DNA of 64,000 nucleotides from the NCBI RefSeq assembly GCF_000155615.1, contig NZ_DS989915.1, positions 2,001,955 through 2,065,954 on the forward strand. Reading direction: 5' to 3'. Positions within the stretch are counted from its first letter, which is position 1. Each line of letters opens with the position of its first letter. The position numbers were made by a program, and so were the translations under genes. The notes beneath the pieces were generated by a model that made no database searches, was not told the origin of the DNA, and saw nothing but the letters and a program-made list of their open reading frames with translations. Positions 17,632 through 26,609 of this stretch are shown piece by piece. Origin of the DNA: Alcanivorax sp. DG881 (lineage in GTDB: Bacteria > Pseudomonadota > Gammaproteobacteria > Pseudomonadales > Alcanivoracaceae).

Positions 17632-18426
17632 TCACTCCACAGGGGTTGTGCGGTTTTCAGCAGGTATCGACAGAGGCACTACCTGCACCGTTTGACCCCG
17701 AGCATACCCCGACGGCAAGGCATCGAACATGGCACGAAGTGTCCGGTTGAGGTGAGGCTGATCGTAAAAGCCGGCGAGCACCGCCAGCTCGGTAAAATTC
17801 ATCCCGCTCTGCCAGAGCGACAGGGCCCGTTGGCACTTGAGATGCAGCTGGTAACGCTTCAACGCCACCCCCATCTGCTCCCGGAAAAGGTGGCGAAAGC
17901 GGGATTCGGACAACCCGGCCTGCTGCGCCAGATGGGTCATGGTGGGCGCCGGCTCCGGCGCATCACGCAGCCAGGCACAGCTGGCGGCAATGCGCGCATC
18001 CAGCGGCGGCGGAGAGGCCAGCTGCCGCAATTGCTGCACAAACGTCACCACCCCGGTTTCGGGCTGAGCCGCCCGCGATAAATCACGCAAGGTATCGCTG
18101 AGCCACTGCTGGTGCGCCGCCGACAACGGCTGCTGCAGGGCCAGGGATCGCCAGGCCGGCTCGTCCGGGTCGAGGTGCAGGATAGCCACCGGGCCATCGC
18201 TGTGCAGACTTTGCTGGCACTCCGGGGGCACCAGAACGGCCCGGGCACAAAGAACCCGGCCGTCACGGGTGACCCGAATATCCTTTTCCAGCCCGACCAG
18301 TAACGACGCCGCCACATGCTGGTGGGGCTGGTTGTGCAGCGAGGAAAGCGCCATCAGCCAACCGCCCCGCCACAGAAACAGCGGGGTCAGCAGACGAGGA
18401 TCAGAAGCCGGCGACGATTGGGACAT
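17632..18426 (-). CDS. AraC-family transcriptional regulator
   Basis: A 264-residue regulator: an N-terminal cupin-like sensing part and a C-terminal AraC domain (about residues 165-255) with APTMTHLAQQAGLSESRFRHLFREQ and then MNFTELAVLAGFYDQPHLNRTLRAMF. It is followed after two bases by the enoyl-CoA hydratase gene, so it may control its own operon. The start at 18426 is the first with sensible context, though no strong ribosome site is seen. Confidence 0.85.
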   Translation of the reverse strand: MSQSSPASDPRLLTPLFLWRGGWLMALSSLHNQPHQHVAASLLVGLEKDIRVTRDGRVLCARAVLVPPECQQSLHSDGPVAILHLDPDEPAWRSLALQQPLSAAHQQWLSDTLRDLSRAAQPETGVVTFVQQLRQLASPPPLDARIAASCAWLRDAPEPAPTMTHLAQQAGLSESRFRHLFREQMGVALKRYQLHLKCQRALSLWQSGMNFTELAVLAGFYDQPHLNRTLRAMFDALPSGYARGQTVQVVPLSIPAENRTTPVE

Positions 18427-18479
18427 GCCGGAAATAGTGCCCGCCCGGGGCCGGGCAGGCAACGTTCATCAGCGCCTGA

Positions 18480-18971
18480 TCAATTCACCACACCGGAGCG
18501 GCGCAGCCCCAGCTTGTGGGCCAGCTCGATGCTGACGAACATGGGGCCGACCAGCAGAAACACCAGATCATCCACAAACGACGGCTTTTTGCCCTCTACC
18601 TTGTGGCCCCACACTTGTACGGCCCAGGCCAGCAACCACAAGGCCGCCGCACTCCAGCCCAACGACAGGGCGCTGCGATCCACCGCCACCACGGCGGCAA
18701 GGGACAGGGCCAGCCACACCCCCATCAACGCCGTCATACCCACGGACATGCGCAGATAGAACGGCATGCAGATCGCGGCCAGCAAGGTGCCACCGTTGAC
18801 CCAGTACGCCAGGCTGCCGTCCAGCCCCAGCCAGTGCCCCAGCGGTATCAGCCAGAACAGCCCCAGGGTGGACACAAAAATGGCCGGCACACAGAGGATG
18901 TGTACCCATTGATTGACCGGATTGCGGTGGCTATCGCCATAGTCCGCCAGAAAGGTATTGAGATCACGCAT
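18480..18971 (-). CDS. Mpo1/YGL010W-like (DUF962) membrane protein
   Basis: A 163-residue membrane protein. The N-terminal motif (LADYGDSHRNPVNQWVHI, then CVPAIF) fits the Mpo1-like DUF962 family, whose yeast member is an iron-dependent dioxygenase that removes one carbon from 2-hydroxy fatty acids. Four hydrophobic helices follow. A lower-scoring frame starts 36 bases upstream; GGGAGAG before the ATG at 18971 favours this one. A function in lipid alpha-oxidation is inference from the family. Confidence 0.8.
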   Translation of the reverse strand: MRDLNTFLADYGDSHRNPVNQWVHILCVPAIFVSTLGLFWLIPLGHWLGLDGSLAYWVNGGTLLAAICMPFYLRMSVGMTALMGVWLALSLAAVVAVDRSALSLGWSAAALWLLAWAVQVWGHKVEGKKPSFVDDLVFLLVGPMFVSIELAHKLGLRRSGVVN

Positions 18972-19092
18972 GGACAGCTCTCCCGAGTTGTTGTTTTGAG
19001 CTGCCACACAGCTTAGCGGCAGCTCACACCCGGAAATTGTACGAAGGGGTTATCCCGCGCGGTGGCCCCTGGGAAGCAGGCAGACGAGACTG

Positions 19093-19500
19093 TCAGTCGC
19101 AGCCCCGGCGGCTGTCCTTCAGCGCGCGCAGCACCTGCTCGCGGGTCAGCAGGCCAGTCAGGATGCCCTGGGCATCCACCACCGGGTAGATTTTGGGTTT
19201 TTCCGTGACCATCAGCTCCGCCACGTTCACCGCCGAATCGTCTTCTTTCACCGTCAGCGGCTGATCGTGCATAAAGTCTTCCACCACCAGCGCCCCTTCA
19301 CAGTGATAACTGGAAATCAGCAGCTTGCGCAGGCAATCCTGTTCGGAGACAAACCCCACCACCTTGTTCTGGCTATCCACCACCGGCAGCCCGGTGAACT
19401 TGTGCTGCAACAGCGCGTCCACCACTTCGGTCAGCTCGGTGCCGGTCTTGATTGCCATGGGGTGCTTTGCCATCAGGGCACGTACCGTCATCTCTTGCAT
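19093..19500 (-). CDS. CBS-domain pair protein
   Basis: A 135-residue soluble protein made of two CBS domains (about 8-65 and 75-132), each ending in the expected strand-helix pattern (GFVSEQDCLRKLL; GLLTREQVLRALK). Such stand-alone pairs bind adenosine nucleotides and act as regulators or sensors. No enzymatic domain is attached. GGAGAG precedes the start. It is divergent from the large ATPase gene, with 215 bases between the start codons, but any link is a guess. Confidence 0.9.
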   Translation of the reverse strand: MQEMTVRALMAKHPMAIKTGTELTEVVDALLQHKFTGLPVVDSQNKVVGFVSEQDCLRKLLISSYHCEGALVVEDFMHDQPLTVKEDDSAVNVAELMVTEKPKIYPVVDAQGILTGLLTREQVLRALKDSRRGCD

Positions 19501-19715
19501 GTCGCTCTCCTTCTGCCAGCCCGGCCACTACCGGAACAGTCCAGATTCATGGTTTTGACTATAGCACCCCCCGAGGAGCCTCTGCCTGCGGTTCTTGCCC
19601 ATCCCAACGATCAATTCCTGCAATCGCTATACAATGCAGGCATCGCCTTCCTACAATGGCTCCCAAGACAACAAGAAGCCTGACCGCAGGCCCACATGGA
19701 GCAGAGGAACAGCGA

Positions 19716-22451
19716 ATGGTATCGCCCCGCGTCTGGCTGGCTTTCGGGCTATTGGCCCTGTTGATTATCTCCCCGCTGCAAGCCGCCGAAAATGCGGCCT
19801 GCGATGCGGCAGAGCTGACACTGGCCCAGCTGAAACAGCAGCGTCAGCAACTGCGTACGGACCGCTACACCCTGCAATCCATTTTCGATGGCGACGTCCC
19901 CACCCCACACCAGCTCAACACCCTGCTGGGGCGCCCCCTGAACCAGCGGCCGTTACTGCCCCTGATCGAGCCGCAACCGCTTGCTGTGGTCGACAGCAAA
20001 TGTCCGGCGCTGCAGAACGATATCGACACCCTGACCCAACAGGTCAACACGCTGGAGCAATCGCTCTATACCTTGCGGCAGGCGTTTTTCGGTCTCAACT
20101 TCCCCCAGCGCCAGGCCTTTCTGAACCTGGCAACGCACCATACAAAACTGCAGACACTGGCCGATAGCCCGGAGACGGATCCCTCCATTCACCAGGCGAG
20201 CCAGGTACTGCAGCGGCACATTCAGCAGGTGTGGGCGGTGCTGGGCCAGCTACAGAGCGCCCCCGCAGAGGCCCTGCAAACGCTGGATGAATTGTGGCTG
20301 CAACTACCCGCATTGCGCGCCCCCAGTGGCGCCCGTTCCACCGCCTGGCGCAGCCTGCTCAAGACACGGCTGGATATTCAGAAAGACGTCCGCGCGCTGC
20401 GCTCGGAACTGTGGGAAAACCGCCCGCTGCTGGAGCAGATCAACAACCTGGGCGGCCTTGGCCAGGCCCCACTGCTGTTACAGCACGAAAGCCAGCGCAT
20501 CGGCCTGCGCGTGCTCGATATCGTTGCGTTGATGCGCTACGACCTGAATGGCCCTATCCGCAACGGCGGCTTCATGCCGGTGGTACAAAATATCCTGGCG
20601 TTGATTCTCGGGGTGGTGGGCTTCTGGTTACTGATTCATCTTGCCCAGCGCACCCGCCGCTGGGCCCTGTCACTACATGACCGGGTGGTGCAACTCAGTG
20701 GCGAGCGCCGCTGGCTACTCAATGCCAGTCGACTGATCAGCGGGCTGGCGCCGATTCTGCCGTGGATTTTGATCTGGCTGGTACTGGGGCGCCTGGACCC
20801 GTTGCTGGACACCCCCTCCAGCAAGATTCTGTTATGGCTGCTACCACTGGCGCAGCTGTATGTGATCTACGGCCTGCTGTGCCTGATTGGCGAATGGCTG
20901 GTCATGCGCGTTGCGCAAAGCGCCAATGCCTATCTGGGCGGTGGGCAGACCCAACAGGTAACACGCCACGCCCGTAATCTGGCGCGCTGGATGATTGTCC
21001 CCTGGGTGCCGGTCATTGTGGTCTGGGAAAGCCTGGGGCCATCGCTGATGTACTACCTGTTTTTCGGGGTACTGCTGGTAGCCATTTACTGGGGGCTGGG
21101 TCGGTTACTGGCATTGCGTCATCAGGACTATCAGGTCTGCCTGCAAACCCTGATGCCCTCGCGGCTGGACCCGCTGATTACTCGCCTGTTGCATCCCCGG
21201 CTCTTCTGGCTGTTTGCGCCGATGATGCTGCCCATCGCCCTGATCAGCTTTCTGGTCGGCTTTGTGGACCGGGTGCTGGCTGACTTCGACTGGTACATGC
21301 GCCTCAAGGCCCGCTGGTTCCGGTTCCGTGCCACGGTGGCCACCGACGAAGACGAGACCGATGATGCTGAACAACCGGCGGCGCAGTCCTACGAGCGCTG
21401 GTTTGCCTCCGCCCTGCCGGACGATGCGAGCAAAACCCCGTTTATCGATACCGGGCTGGTGGCGGCCATGGAGAAAAGCATCCAGCGCTGGCACGAAGAC
21501 AAGACCGATGAGAACGCACTGGTCGTGGCCGGCGAGAAAGGCTGCGGCAAAAGTGTTTCGCTGGGCAAACTCAACGCGGTGCTGGAGAAAAGCTGTGAAT
21601 CCCTGCAGACCCTGCACCTGAAAGTGCCTGCGAAAACCTGCACACCGGAAGCCATTCACCGATTAATTGGCGATGCGCTGGGCTCGGATCTGCTCAACGA
21701 CGGCCCCGCCGCTCTGGTCAAGGAAGACGAACACCGCCAACCCACGCTGGTGGTTCTGGATGAAGCACAGAACTTTTTCCTGGCCCAGCTGGGCGGGCTG
21801 GAAGGCTGGCGCACGGTACTGAATCTGGTCAATGCGCGGCTGGACAATGTGTTCTGGGTACTGCTGATCAACAACCAGAGCTGGGCCTACCTGTGTAACG
21901 TCTTCGGCCGCGAATACCAGTTCCGCAATGTGATCCGGGTAAAACACTGGGGCCAGACCGACATTCGCTCACTGATCCTTAGCCGCAACCACCTGAGCAA
22001 CTTCCAGCTACGCTACGACGAAGTGTTGCTGTCCTCGCGTGGGCCGGAGGCCGGCAATCTGCGTAATGCGGAACAACGCTATTTCAGCCTGCTGTGGGAC
22101 GCCAGCCGCGGTAACCCCATGGTGGCATTACGGCTGTTCCTGACCTCAGTCAAAGTGAAAGGCCGACAAGTCACCGTGGGGCTGCCCAATCCTCCTTCTG
22201 CCAGCCTGCTCGACGGCATGGGCGATAACTCCCTGTTTGTGTACGCGGCCATTGCCACCCACGAAAACCTGACCAGCCACGAAATCACTGCGGTCACCCA
22301 TTTGCCAGAGAACATCGTGCGCTACGCCCTGAAAGGCGGCTTTGATGCCGGCTTTCTGCACAAGGATGAAGACAGCCGCTACCGCCTGGTGCCCCTGTGG
22401 TACCAGCAGGTGATCAGTTACCTGACACGGAAGAACCTGCTCAATGAATGA
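19716..22451 (+). CDS. Large membrane-bound P-loop ATPase
   Basis: A 911-residue protein of unusual build. A signal peptide (about 1-23) is followed by a largely helical extracytoplasmic part (to about 280). Then come about six membrane helices (about 286-310, 338-359, 370-395, 425-465 as two, 497-517). The cytoplasmic C-terminal third is an ATPase with Walker A GEKGCGKS (606-613) and Walker B LVVLDE (678-683), ending in a winged-helix-like tail. The start is the ATG at 19716 with AGAGGA upstream; the open frame extends 264 bases further but has no support. It overlaps the MscS gene by eight bases. I do not recognise the family. Confidence 0.8.
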   Translation: MVSPRVWLAFGLLALLIISPLQAAENAACDAAELTLAQLKQQRQQLRTDRYTLQSIFDGDVPTPHQLNTLLGRPLNQRPLLPLIEPQPLAVVDSKCPALQNDIDTLTQQVNTLEQSLYTLRQAFFGLNFPQRQAFLNLATHHTKLQTLADSPETDPSIHQASQVLQRHIQQVWAVLGQLQSAPAEALQTLDELWLQLPALRAPSGARSTAWRSLLKTRLDIQKDVRALRSELWENRPLLEQINNLGGLGQAPLLLQHESQRIGLRVLDIVALMRYDLNGPIRNGGFMPVVQNILALILGVVGFWLLIHLAQRTRRWALSLHDRVVQLSGERRWLLNASRLISGLAPILPWILIWLVLGRLDPLLDTPSSKILLWLLPLAQLYVIYGLLCLIGEWLVMRVAQSANAYLGGGQTQQVTRHARNLARWMIVPWVPVIVVWESLGPSLMYYLFFGVLLVAIYWGLGRLLALRHQDYQVCLQTLMPSRLDPLITRLLHPRLFWLFAPMMLPIALISFLVGFVDRVLADFDWYMRLKARWFRFRATVATDEDETDDAEQPAAQSYERWFASALPDDASKTPFIDTGLVAAMEKSIQRWHEDKTDENALVVAGEKGCGKSVSLGKLNAVLEKSCESLQTLHLKVPAKTCTPEAIHRLIGDALGSDLLNDGPAALVKEDEHRQPTLVVLDEAQNFFLAQLGGLEGWRTVLNLVNARLDNVFWVLLINNQSWAYLCNVFGREYQFRNVIRVKHWGQTDIRSLILSRNHLSNFQLRYDEVLLSSRGPEAGNLRNAEQRYFSLLWDASRGNPMVALRLFLTSVKVKGRQVTVGLPNPPSASLLDGMGDNSLFVYAAIATHENLTSHEITAVTHLPENIVRYALKGGFDAGFLHKDEDSRYRLVPLWYQQVISYLTRKNLLNE

Positions 22452-23247
22452 TGGAAATATCGTCAACGACCTGACCGTCGTGGTGGAACTGTTCAATGTC
22501 TACGCCTTGATGCTGCTGTTTATCGGCGGCCTGGTGCTGTGGGCGCTGAACTGGGGCATCAGCAAGGCAAGCCAGAAAATCACCGAGAAAATGCCCACCC
22601 GGCGCTTCCTGATTCTGCAGATCACGACCCTGATCGGTTTTGTGCTCTACACCGTCGGCGCCATCGCGCTGGTGATCGGGGTACTGCAGCCCCCCAAGGA
22701 GTTCATGCTTGCCGCCGGGGGCTCCATCGCCGTGGCGCTGGGCTTTGCCCTGAAAGACATTGCCGCTTCGCTGGTGGCCGGCCTGCTCCTGCTGTTCGAC
22801 CGCCCTTTCCGGGTGGGCGACCGGGTCAGTTTCGATAATGTCTACGGGGAAATTGTCTCCATCGGCCTGCGCACCGTGCGCCTGCAAACCCTGGACGACA
22901 ACCTGGTCACCATCCCCAATTCACGCTTTATCACCGACGTGGTCGCCTCCGGCAATGCCGGCGAGCTGGACATGATGGTCGTCACTGATTTCCACGTCGC
23001 CCTGGATGCCAACATCGAACAGGCCCAGGCCATCGTGGAGGAAATCATCGTCACCAGCCGCTACGCCTACCTGAAAAAACCGGTCACCTTTGCCATTGAA
23101 GAAATCGAAGTGGGCTACCGGCTGGCGATTCGGCTGCGCGCCAAGGCCTATGTGCTGGATGTGCATTACGAGAAGGCGTTCCAGAGCGATATCGTGGTAC
23201 GGGTCTCCAAACGCTTTGCCGAAATGCAGGTGGCACGGCCCGCATAA
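22444..23247 (+). CDS. MscS-family mechanosensitive ion channel
   Basis: A 267-residue small-conductance mechanosensitive channel. Two helices come first, then the pore helix (AAGGSIAVALGFALKDIAAS, glycine/alanine-rich like MscS TM3). The MscS beta domain begins LLLFDRPFRVGDRVSFD and continues with GEIVSIGLRTVRLQTLDDNLVTIPN. It opens to release solutes when membrane tension rises. The start overlaps the end of the ATPase gene by eight bases, so both are made from one transcript and presumably work together, which is not typical of known MscS loci. Confidence 0.9.
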   Translation: MNDGNIVNDLTVVVELFNVYALMLLFIGGLVLWALNWGISKASQKITEKMPTRRFLILQITTLIGFVLYTVGAIALVIGVLQPPKEFMLAAGGSIAVALGFALKDIAASLVAGLLLLFDRPFRVGDRVSFDNVYGEIVSIGLRTVRLQTLDDNLVTIPNSRFITDVVASGNAGELDMMVVTDFHVALDANIEQAQAIVEEIIVTSRYAYLKKPVTFAIEEIEVGYRLAIRLRAKAYVLDVHYEKAFQSDIVVRVSKRFAEMQVARPA

Positions 23248-23259
23248 CCTGCCGGGCCG

Positions 23260-23556
23260 TTATTCCGTGTTCTTGTTGCCATTATCACTGGCGGGCTTGT
23301 CGGCCTCGCCGGACAGCACCTCTTCCAGCTCCTCACGGGGCATATAATCCAGATCCCAGTGACTGGTGTAGGTTTCTTTCAAACGCCGCCGCCCCCGGTG
23401 CAAGGGCTCCGGGTCTTCATCACTGCCATGGGCTGCGTGGTGCTCACCCAGTGCCGGCCCGGGCGCGCTGTCGCCCTCCGATTGCGGACGCTCCGTTTCC
23501 TGCGCCACCCCACGCCGTTGGCGCCAGGCGGTAAGCCATCGTTTCAGCCAGTGCAT
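23260..23556 (-). CDS. Small charged protein, unknown
   Basis: A 98-residue hydrophilic protein with a basic start (MHWLKRWLTAWRQRR), a low-complexity middle and an acidic tail. No domain is recognised. GGAGGAAAG six bases before the ATG at 23556 makes it very likely to be translated; a longer frame starts 54 bases upstream. It lies 38 bases after the nnrS stop codon on the same strand, so the two may share a transcript. Confidence 0.6.
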   Translation of the reverse strand: MHWLKRWLTAWRQRRGVAQETERPQSEGDSAPGPALGEHHAAHGSDEDPEPLHRGRRRLKETYTSHWDLDYMPREELEEVLSGEADKPASDNGNKNTE

Positions 23557-23593
23557 ACTCTTTCCTCCGGCCGTTACTGTTCTGCCTACCCTA

Positions 23594-24802
23594 TCATCCC
23601 GGCTTGCCATCCACGCGCGGGCGCGTCAGCAACGGCCCATAAAGCAGCAGGAAGCCGGCAAAGGCCAGGCTCCATAGCCCCGCAGACAGCCACACCCCGG
23701 ACAACCAGGGCAACCAGCCCAGCGCCGTGAGTACCCGTAAGCCACCCGCCGTCAGCACCAGCGCATACAGCAGGATTCCGCCGGGCGGCAGCGCCATGGC
23801 ACGGCCGGTATGCCCCACCGCCACACGGGTCATGACGCCCATAATGGTGGTGCCCATGGCGCCCGCCCCCAGGGCATGCAACCAGCTGGTCGGCGCCACC
23901 CAATGCCACTGGGCCAGCGCCAGCAGTACAAAGCCCAGCACCACCCACACATGCCCCAGGTGCAGAATCCACAACAGCGGCTCATCGCGGATCTGCCAGG
24001 ACGACCAACCCGCCAACCGCAACGACGCCATGAGCGCAGCCGCCAGCGCCAGCACTGCCAGCAGCGTCCCCTTGATATCGAGCGCCACCAGCACGGCCAC
24101 CATCAGCGCCAGGCCCAAGCCCACCGGCGTCATCCAGGGGATAGTGCGCACCCGGGCACTGTCCCGACCGCGAGCCTGTAGCCAGTTGCGTGTAAACGCC
24201 GGGGTAATGCGCCCACCGATAATCAAGATCAGCACCGCCGCCAGCACCACCAGGGCATGCAAATAATGCGGCGACCCGGACAAATGAAACAACAGATCCA
24301 GCACCCAGCAGAACGCCAGCACCATCATCAGCACTAGCTGCCGATACTGGCGGGCATGCCAGATGCGGATACCTGCCAACCAGGCCAGCACGGGCATAAA
24401 GGCCAGATCGATCACACTGGCCGCCATGGGCCAGGTGCCAGCAAACGTCATTGCCAACCGGCCGGCCAGCCACAGCAACCACACCGCCAGCAACCGCCCC
24501 CCTGCCACCGGGCGCGCCCCGGTCCAGTTGCACACCGCCGTTAGCAGAAAACCGGCAATGGCCGCATTGAGAAAGCCCGCCAGCATTTCGTGCTGGTGCC
24601 ACAGCATGGGGGGCAAAGCCAGATTATCCAGGCCCCCCCGGGTCAGCAGGAACACCCACAACGGCACCAGCACGGCTGCAATTAAGGCTGCGGAAAGAAA
24701 AAACAGACGAAACGGAAACGCAAACAGCGGCGCCTGCAATCCACGCGGGGACTGCCGGGCTTGCGCGTCGGGGGTATCGGATGTGGAATCTGACGGTGCC
24801 AT
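23594..24802 (-). CDS. nnrS: NnrS-family membrane protein
   Basis: A 402-residue membrane protein with about twelve helices, of the NnrS family (heme- and copper-containing in studied cases). It begins with PLFAFPFRLFFLSAAL and has WHQHEMLAGFLNAAIAGFLLTA, the family's histidine-rich hallmark. NnrS protects cells from nitric oxide and nitrosative stress. No denitrification genes are next to it and I see no FNR-type site in the 110-base upstream gap. Confidence 0.85.
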   Translation of the reverse strand: MAPSDSTSDTPDAQARQSPRGLQAPLFAFPFRLFFLSAALIAAVLVPLWVFLLTRGGLDNLALPPMLWHQHEMLAGFLNAAIAGFLLTAVCNWTGARPVAGGRLLAVWLLWLAGRLAMTFAGTWPMAASVIDLAFMPVLAWLAGIRIWHARQYRQLVLMMVLAFCWVLDLLFHLSGSPHYLHALVVLAAVLILIIGGRITPAFTRNWLQARGRDSARVRTIPWMTPVGLGLALMVAVLVALDIKGTLLAVLALAAALMASLRLAGWSSWQIRDEPLLWILHLGHVWVVLGFVLLALAQWHWVAPTSWLHALGAGAMGTTIMGVMTRVAVGHTGRAMALPPGGILLYALVLTAGGLRVLTALGWLPWLSGVWLSAGLWSLAFAGFLLLYGPLLTRPRVDGKPG

Positions 24803-24875
24803 CGGGCTCTCCCTGCCGGAACAGACACCCTCGAATATACCCGGTTGCAGGCGAGCATGATGGTAATAACGCGGT

Positions 24876-24905
24876 AAAACTGACCGGGATCACGACCCGG
24901 CCAGT
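24876..24905 (-). terminator. Intrinsic terminator after the metal-dependent hydrolase
   Basis: ACTG-A-CCGGG (24879-24888) and CCCGG-C-CAGT (24896-24905) form a stem with one mismatch and a seven-base loop. On the minus strand it is followed by TTTT, just after the stop at 24916. Confidence 0.7.
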
Positions 24906-24915
24906 CAGGCGAGGA

Positions 24916-25821
24916 TCAGGACAGCAATTGCGGGCGCTTCATCAGCCGCGCCAGTTTTTCCAGGCCCTGCTGTCGCAGGTGGGCACTATCACGCTTGGAA
25001 GGGTGAAAATCGCGTTTGTAATAGGCCAGGTAGGATTTGCCCAGCTTGCGCAGCCAGCCGGGCTTACCCACCAGCCAGTTGAGCCCCTGGCGCACGGATT
25101 TCCAGTCAGTGGGATCATCCATTTCAGCGCGCAACTGGTTGTAATGCAGAATGGTAAACCCGATGAATTCCACCGTGGTAAATGCCATTTCCGACGTCCG
25201 CACCCAATAGCTGTCCACCTGATCGCGGTACACATCAAAGGCCACGGATTTGTGTTCGCTTTCTTCCACCGCATGCCACAACCACAGCGGCACCATGCGC
25301 TCGTCCATGCCTTCGATAAATTCCGGATGTTCCAGAATCATTTCCGCCAGCATGGCGGTGAAATGCTCCAGCGCGCAGGTCTTGGCCAGCTGCCGCTCCG
25401 GCGACAACCACTTGGCCATGAATTTCAGGCCATCCTTCACATAGGCATCCACCTTGCCGGTGGGCACGCCCTTGGATTCCATAAACGCATTGAAGGCATC
25501 GTGTTCGTTGCCGTGATGCGCTTCCTGGCCGATAAACCCTTTCACCTGCTCACGCAGCAAGGGATCGGTGAGGTTCTTCTGGAAATGGCGCACGGAACGG
25601 ACGAAAAAGCGTTCACCTTCAGGAAAAGTGCAGGACAACGCCGTCAAGAGCATGGTCTTGAACTGGTCATTGTCGAACCAGTAACGGGGCATGGCCGGAT
25701 CAAATTGGAAATCCATCTTGCGGGGCTGAATATCACTTTTATTCACTTTTTTCGGCGGCTGACGCTTGGCCGTTTGATCGCGTTGCCCTGTGGTTATAGC
25801 AGTGGCTGCATTGGCATTCAT
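24916..25821 (-). CDS. Metal-dependent hydrolase family protein (PF10118-like)
   Basis: A 301-residue, mostly helical protein of the predicted metal-dependent hydrolase family. Its likely metal ligands are in GQEAHHGNEHDAF, EHFTA and WLWHAVEESEHKSVAFDVY, the pattern of a helical di-metal centre. These proteins are common in lipid-rich bacteria, function unproved. I chose the ATG at 25821 because GAGGACA lies just upstream; ATG codons at 25848 and 25842 are also in frame. The first 40 residues are low-complexity. Confidence 0.75.
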   Translation of the reverse strand: MNANAATAITTGQRDQTAKRQPPKKVNKSDIQPRKMDFQFDPAMPRYWFDNDQFKTMLLTALSCTFPEGERFFVRSVRHFQKNLTDPLLREQVKGFIGQEAHHGNEHDAFNAFMESKGVPTGKVDAYVKDGLKFMAKWLSPERQLAKTCALEHFTAMLAEMILEHPEFIEGMDERMVPLWLWHAVEESEHKSVAFDVYRDQVDSYWVRTSEMAFTTVEFIGFTILHYNQLRAEMDDPTDWKSVRQGLNWLVGKPGWLRKLGKSYLAYYKRDFHPSKRDSAHLRQQGLEKLARLMKRPQLLS

Positions 25822-25991
25822 GGCGGTGTCCTCGTTGCTCATGGACACAGTATTTGTCAGTCACAACTGGCACACTAGTGCAGGTTGTGCCATTTTGCTG
25901 GCGCAACCTGCCCATGCCCGGCTCAATGAGATGAGGCCTGTGCGCGGGCGCCGGTTTACTGTGCCGTCACGCCATCCCGCCACGGCACGGG

Positions 25992-26609
25992 TCAAACCGC
26001 GCCGGTTTCCCGCCGGTACAACCGCGCATGAATATCGCCGCCGCTTTTTTCTTTCGACAACACCCAGTGTGCAGGCACCGCCGGCACCTCGCCCTGGCGG
26101 CGACTTTCCACATAGATAATCGCCCCGTCTGCCAGCAGCCCGTGGGCTTCCAGCGCCTCACAGGCCGGCGTCACCAAGCCCAGATCGTAAGGCGGGTCGA
26201 TAAAAACCAAATCAAATGCTTCCCGTTGCGCAGGCAGCCAACTCAAGGCATCGGCGCAATGCACCGTAATGCGCCCCTCGAACAGGGGCGTTAACTGACG
26301 GTTCAGGTCCGCGCTCCGGTCACGCTGCTTCTCCACCAACACCGCCTCCCGGGCACCCCGGCTCAGGGCTTCCGCCCCCAACGCACCGGAACCCGCGAAC
26401 AGATCCAGCACCCGCAGCCCCGGCAACTCGAATTGCAACCAGTTGAACAGAGTTTCGCGCATACGATCCGAAGACGGGCGCAAATCACCACCGTGGTCCA
26501 CAAAGTGCAGCCGATGGCCACGCCGTTCACCACCGATAATCCGTACCTGGCCTTTCTGCGCCGCCCCGGCGCTGGCGACGGGGCGTTTACCTGAACGCTT
26601 ACGGGGCAC
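25992..26609 (-). CDS. rsmD: 16S rRNA (guanine966-N2)-methyltransferase
   Basis: A 205-residue SAM-dependent methyltransferase that modifies G966 of 16S rRNA in the small subunit. Seen motifs are RPSSDRMRETLFNWL, VLDLFAGSGALGAEALSRGA (SAM site) and FIDPPYDLG (the catalytic DPPY). A basic, Ala-rich tail of about 18 residues comes first. It overlaps the preceding M16 peptidase gene by 11 bases, so rsmD is the last gene of that operon. Confidence 0.95.
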   Translation of the reverse strand: MPRKRSGKRPVASAGAAQKGQVRIIGGERRGHRLHFVDHGGDLRPSSDRMRETLFNWLQFELPGLRVLDLFAGSGALGAEALSRGAREAVLVEKQRDRSADLNRQLTPLFEGRITVHCADALSWLPAQREAFDLVFIDPPYDLGLVTPACEALEAHGLLADGAIIYVESRRQGEVPAVPAHWVLSKEKSGGDIHARLYRRETGAV

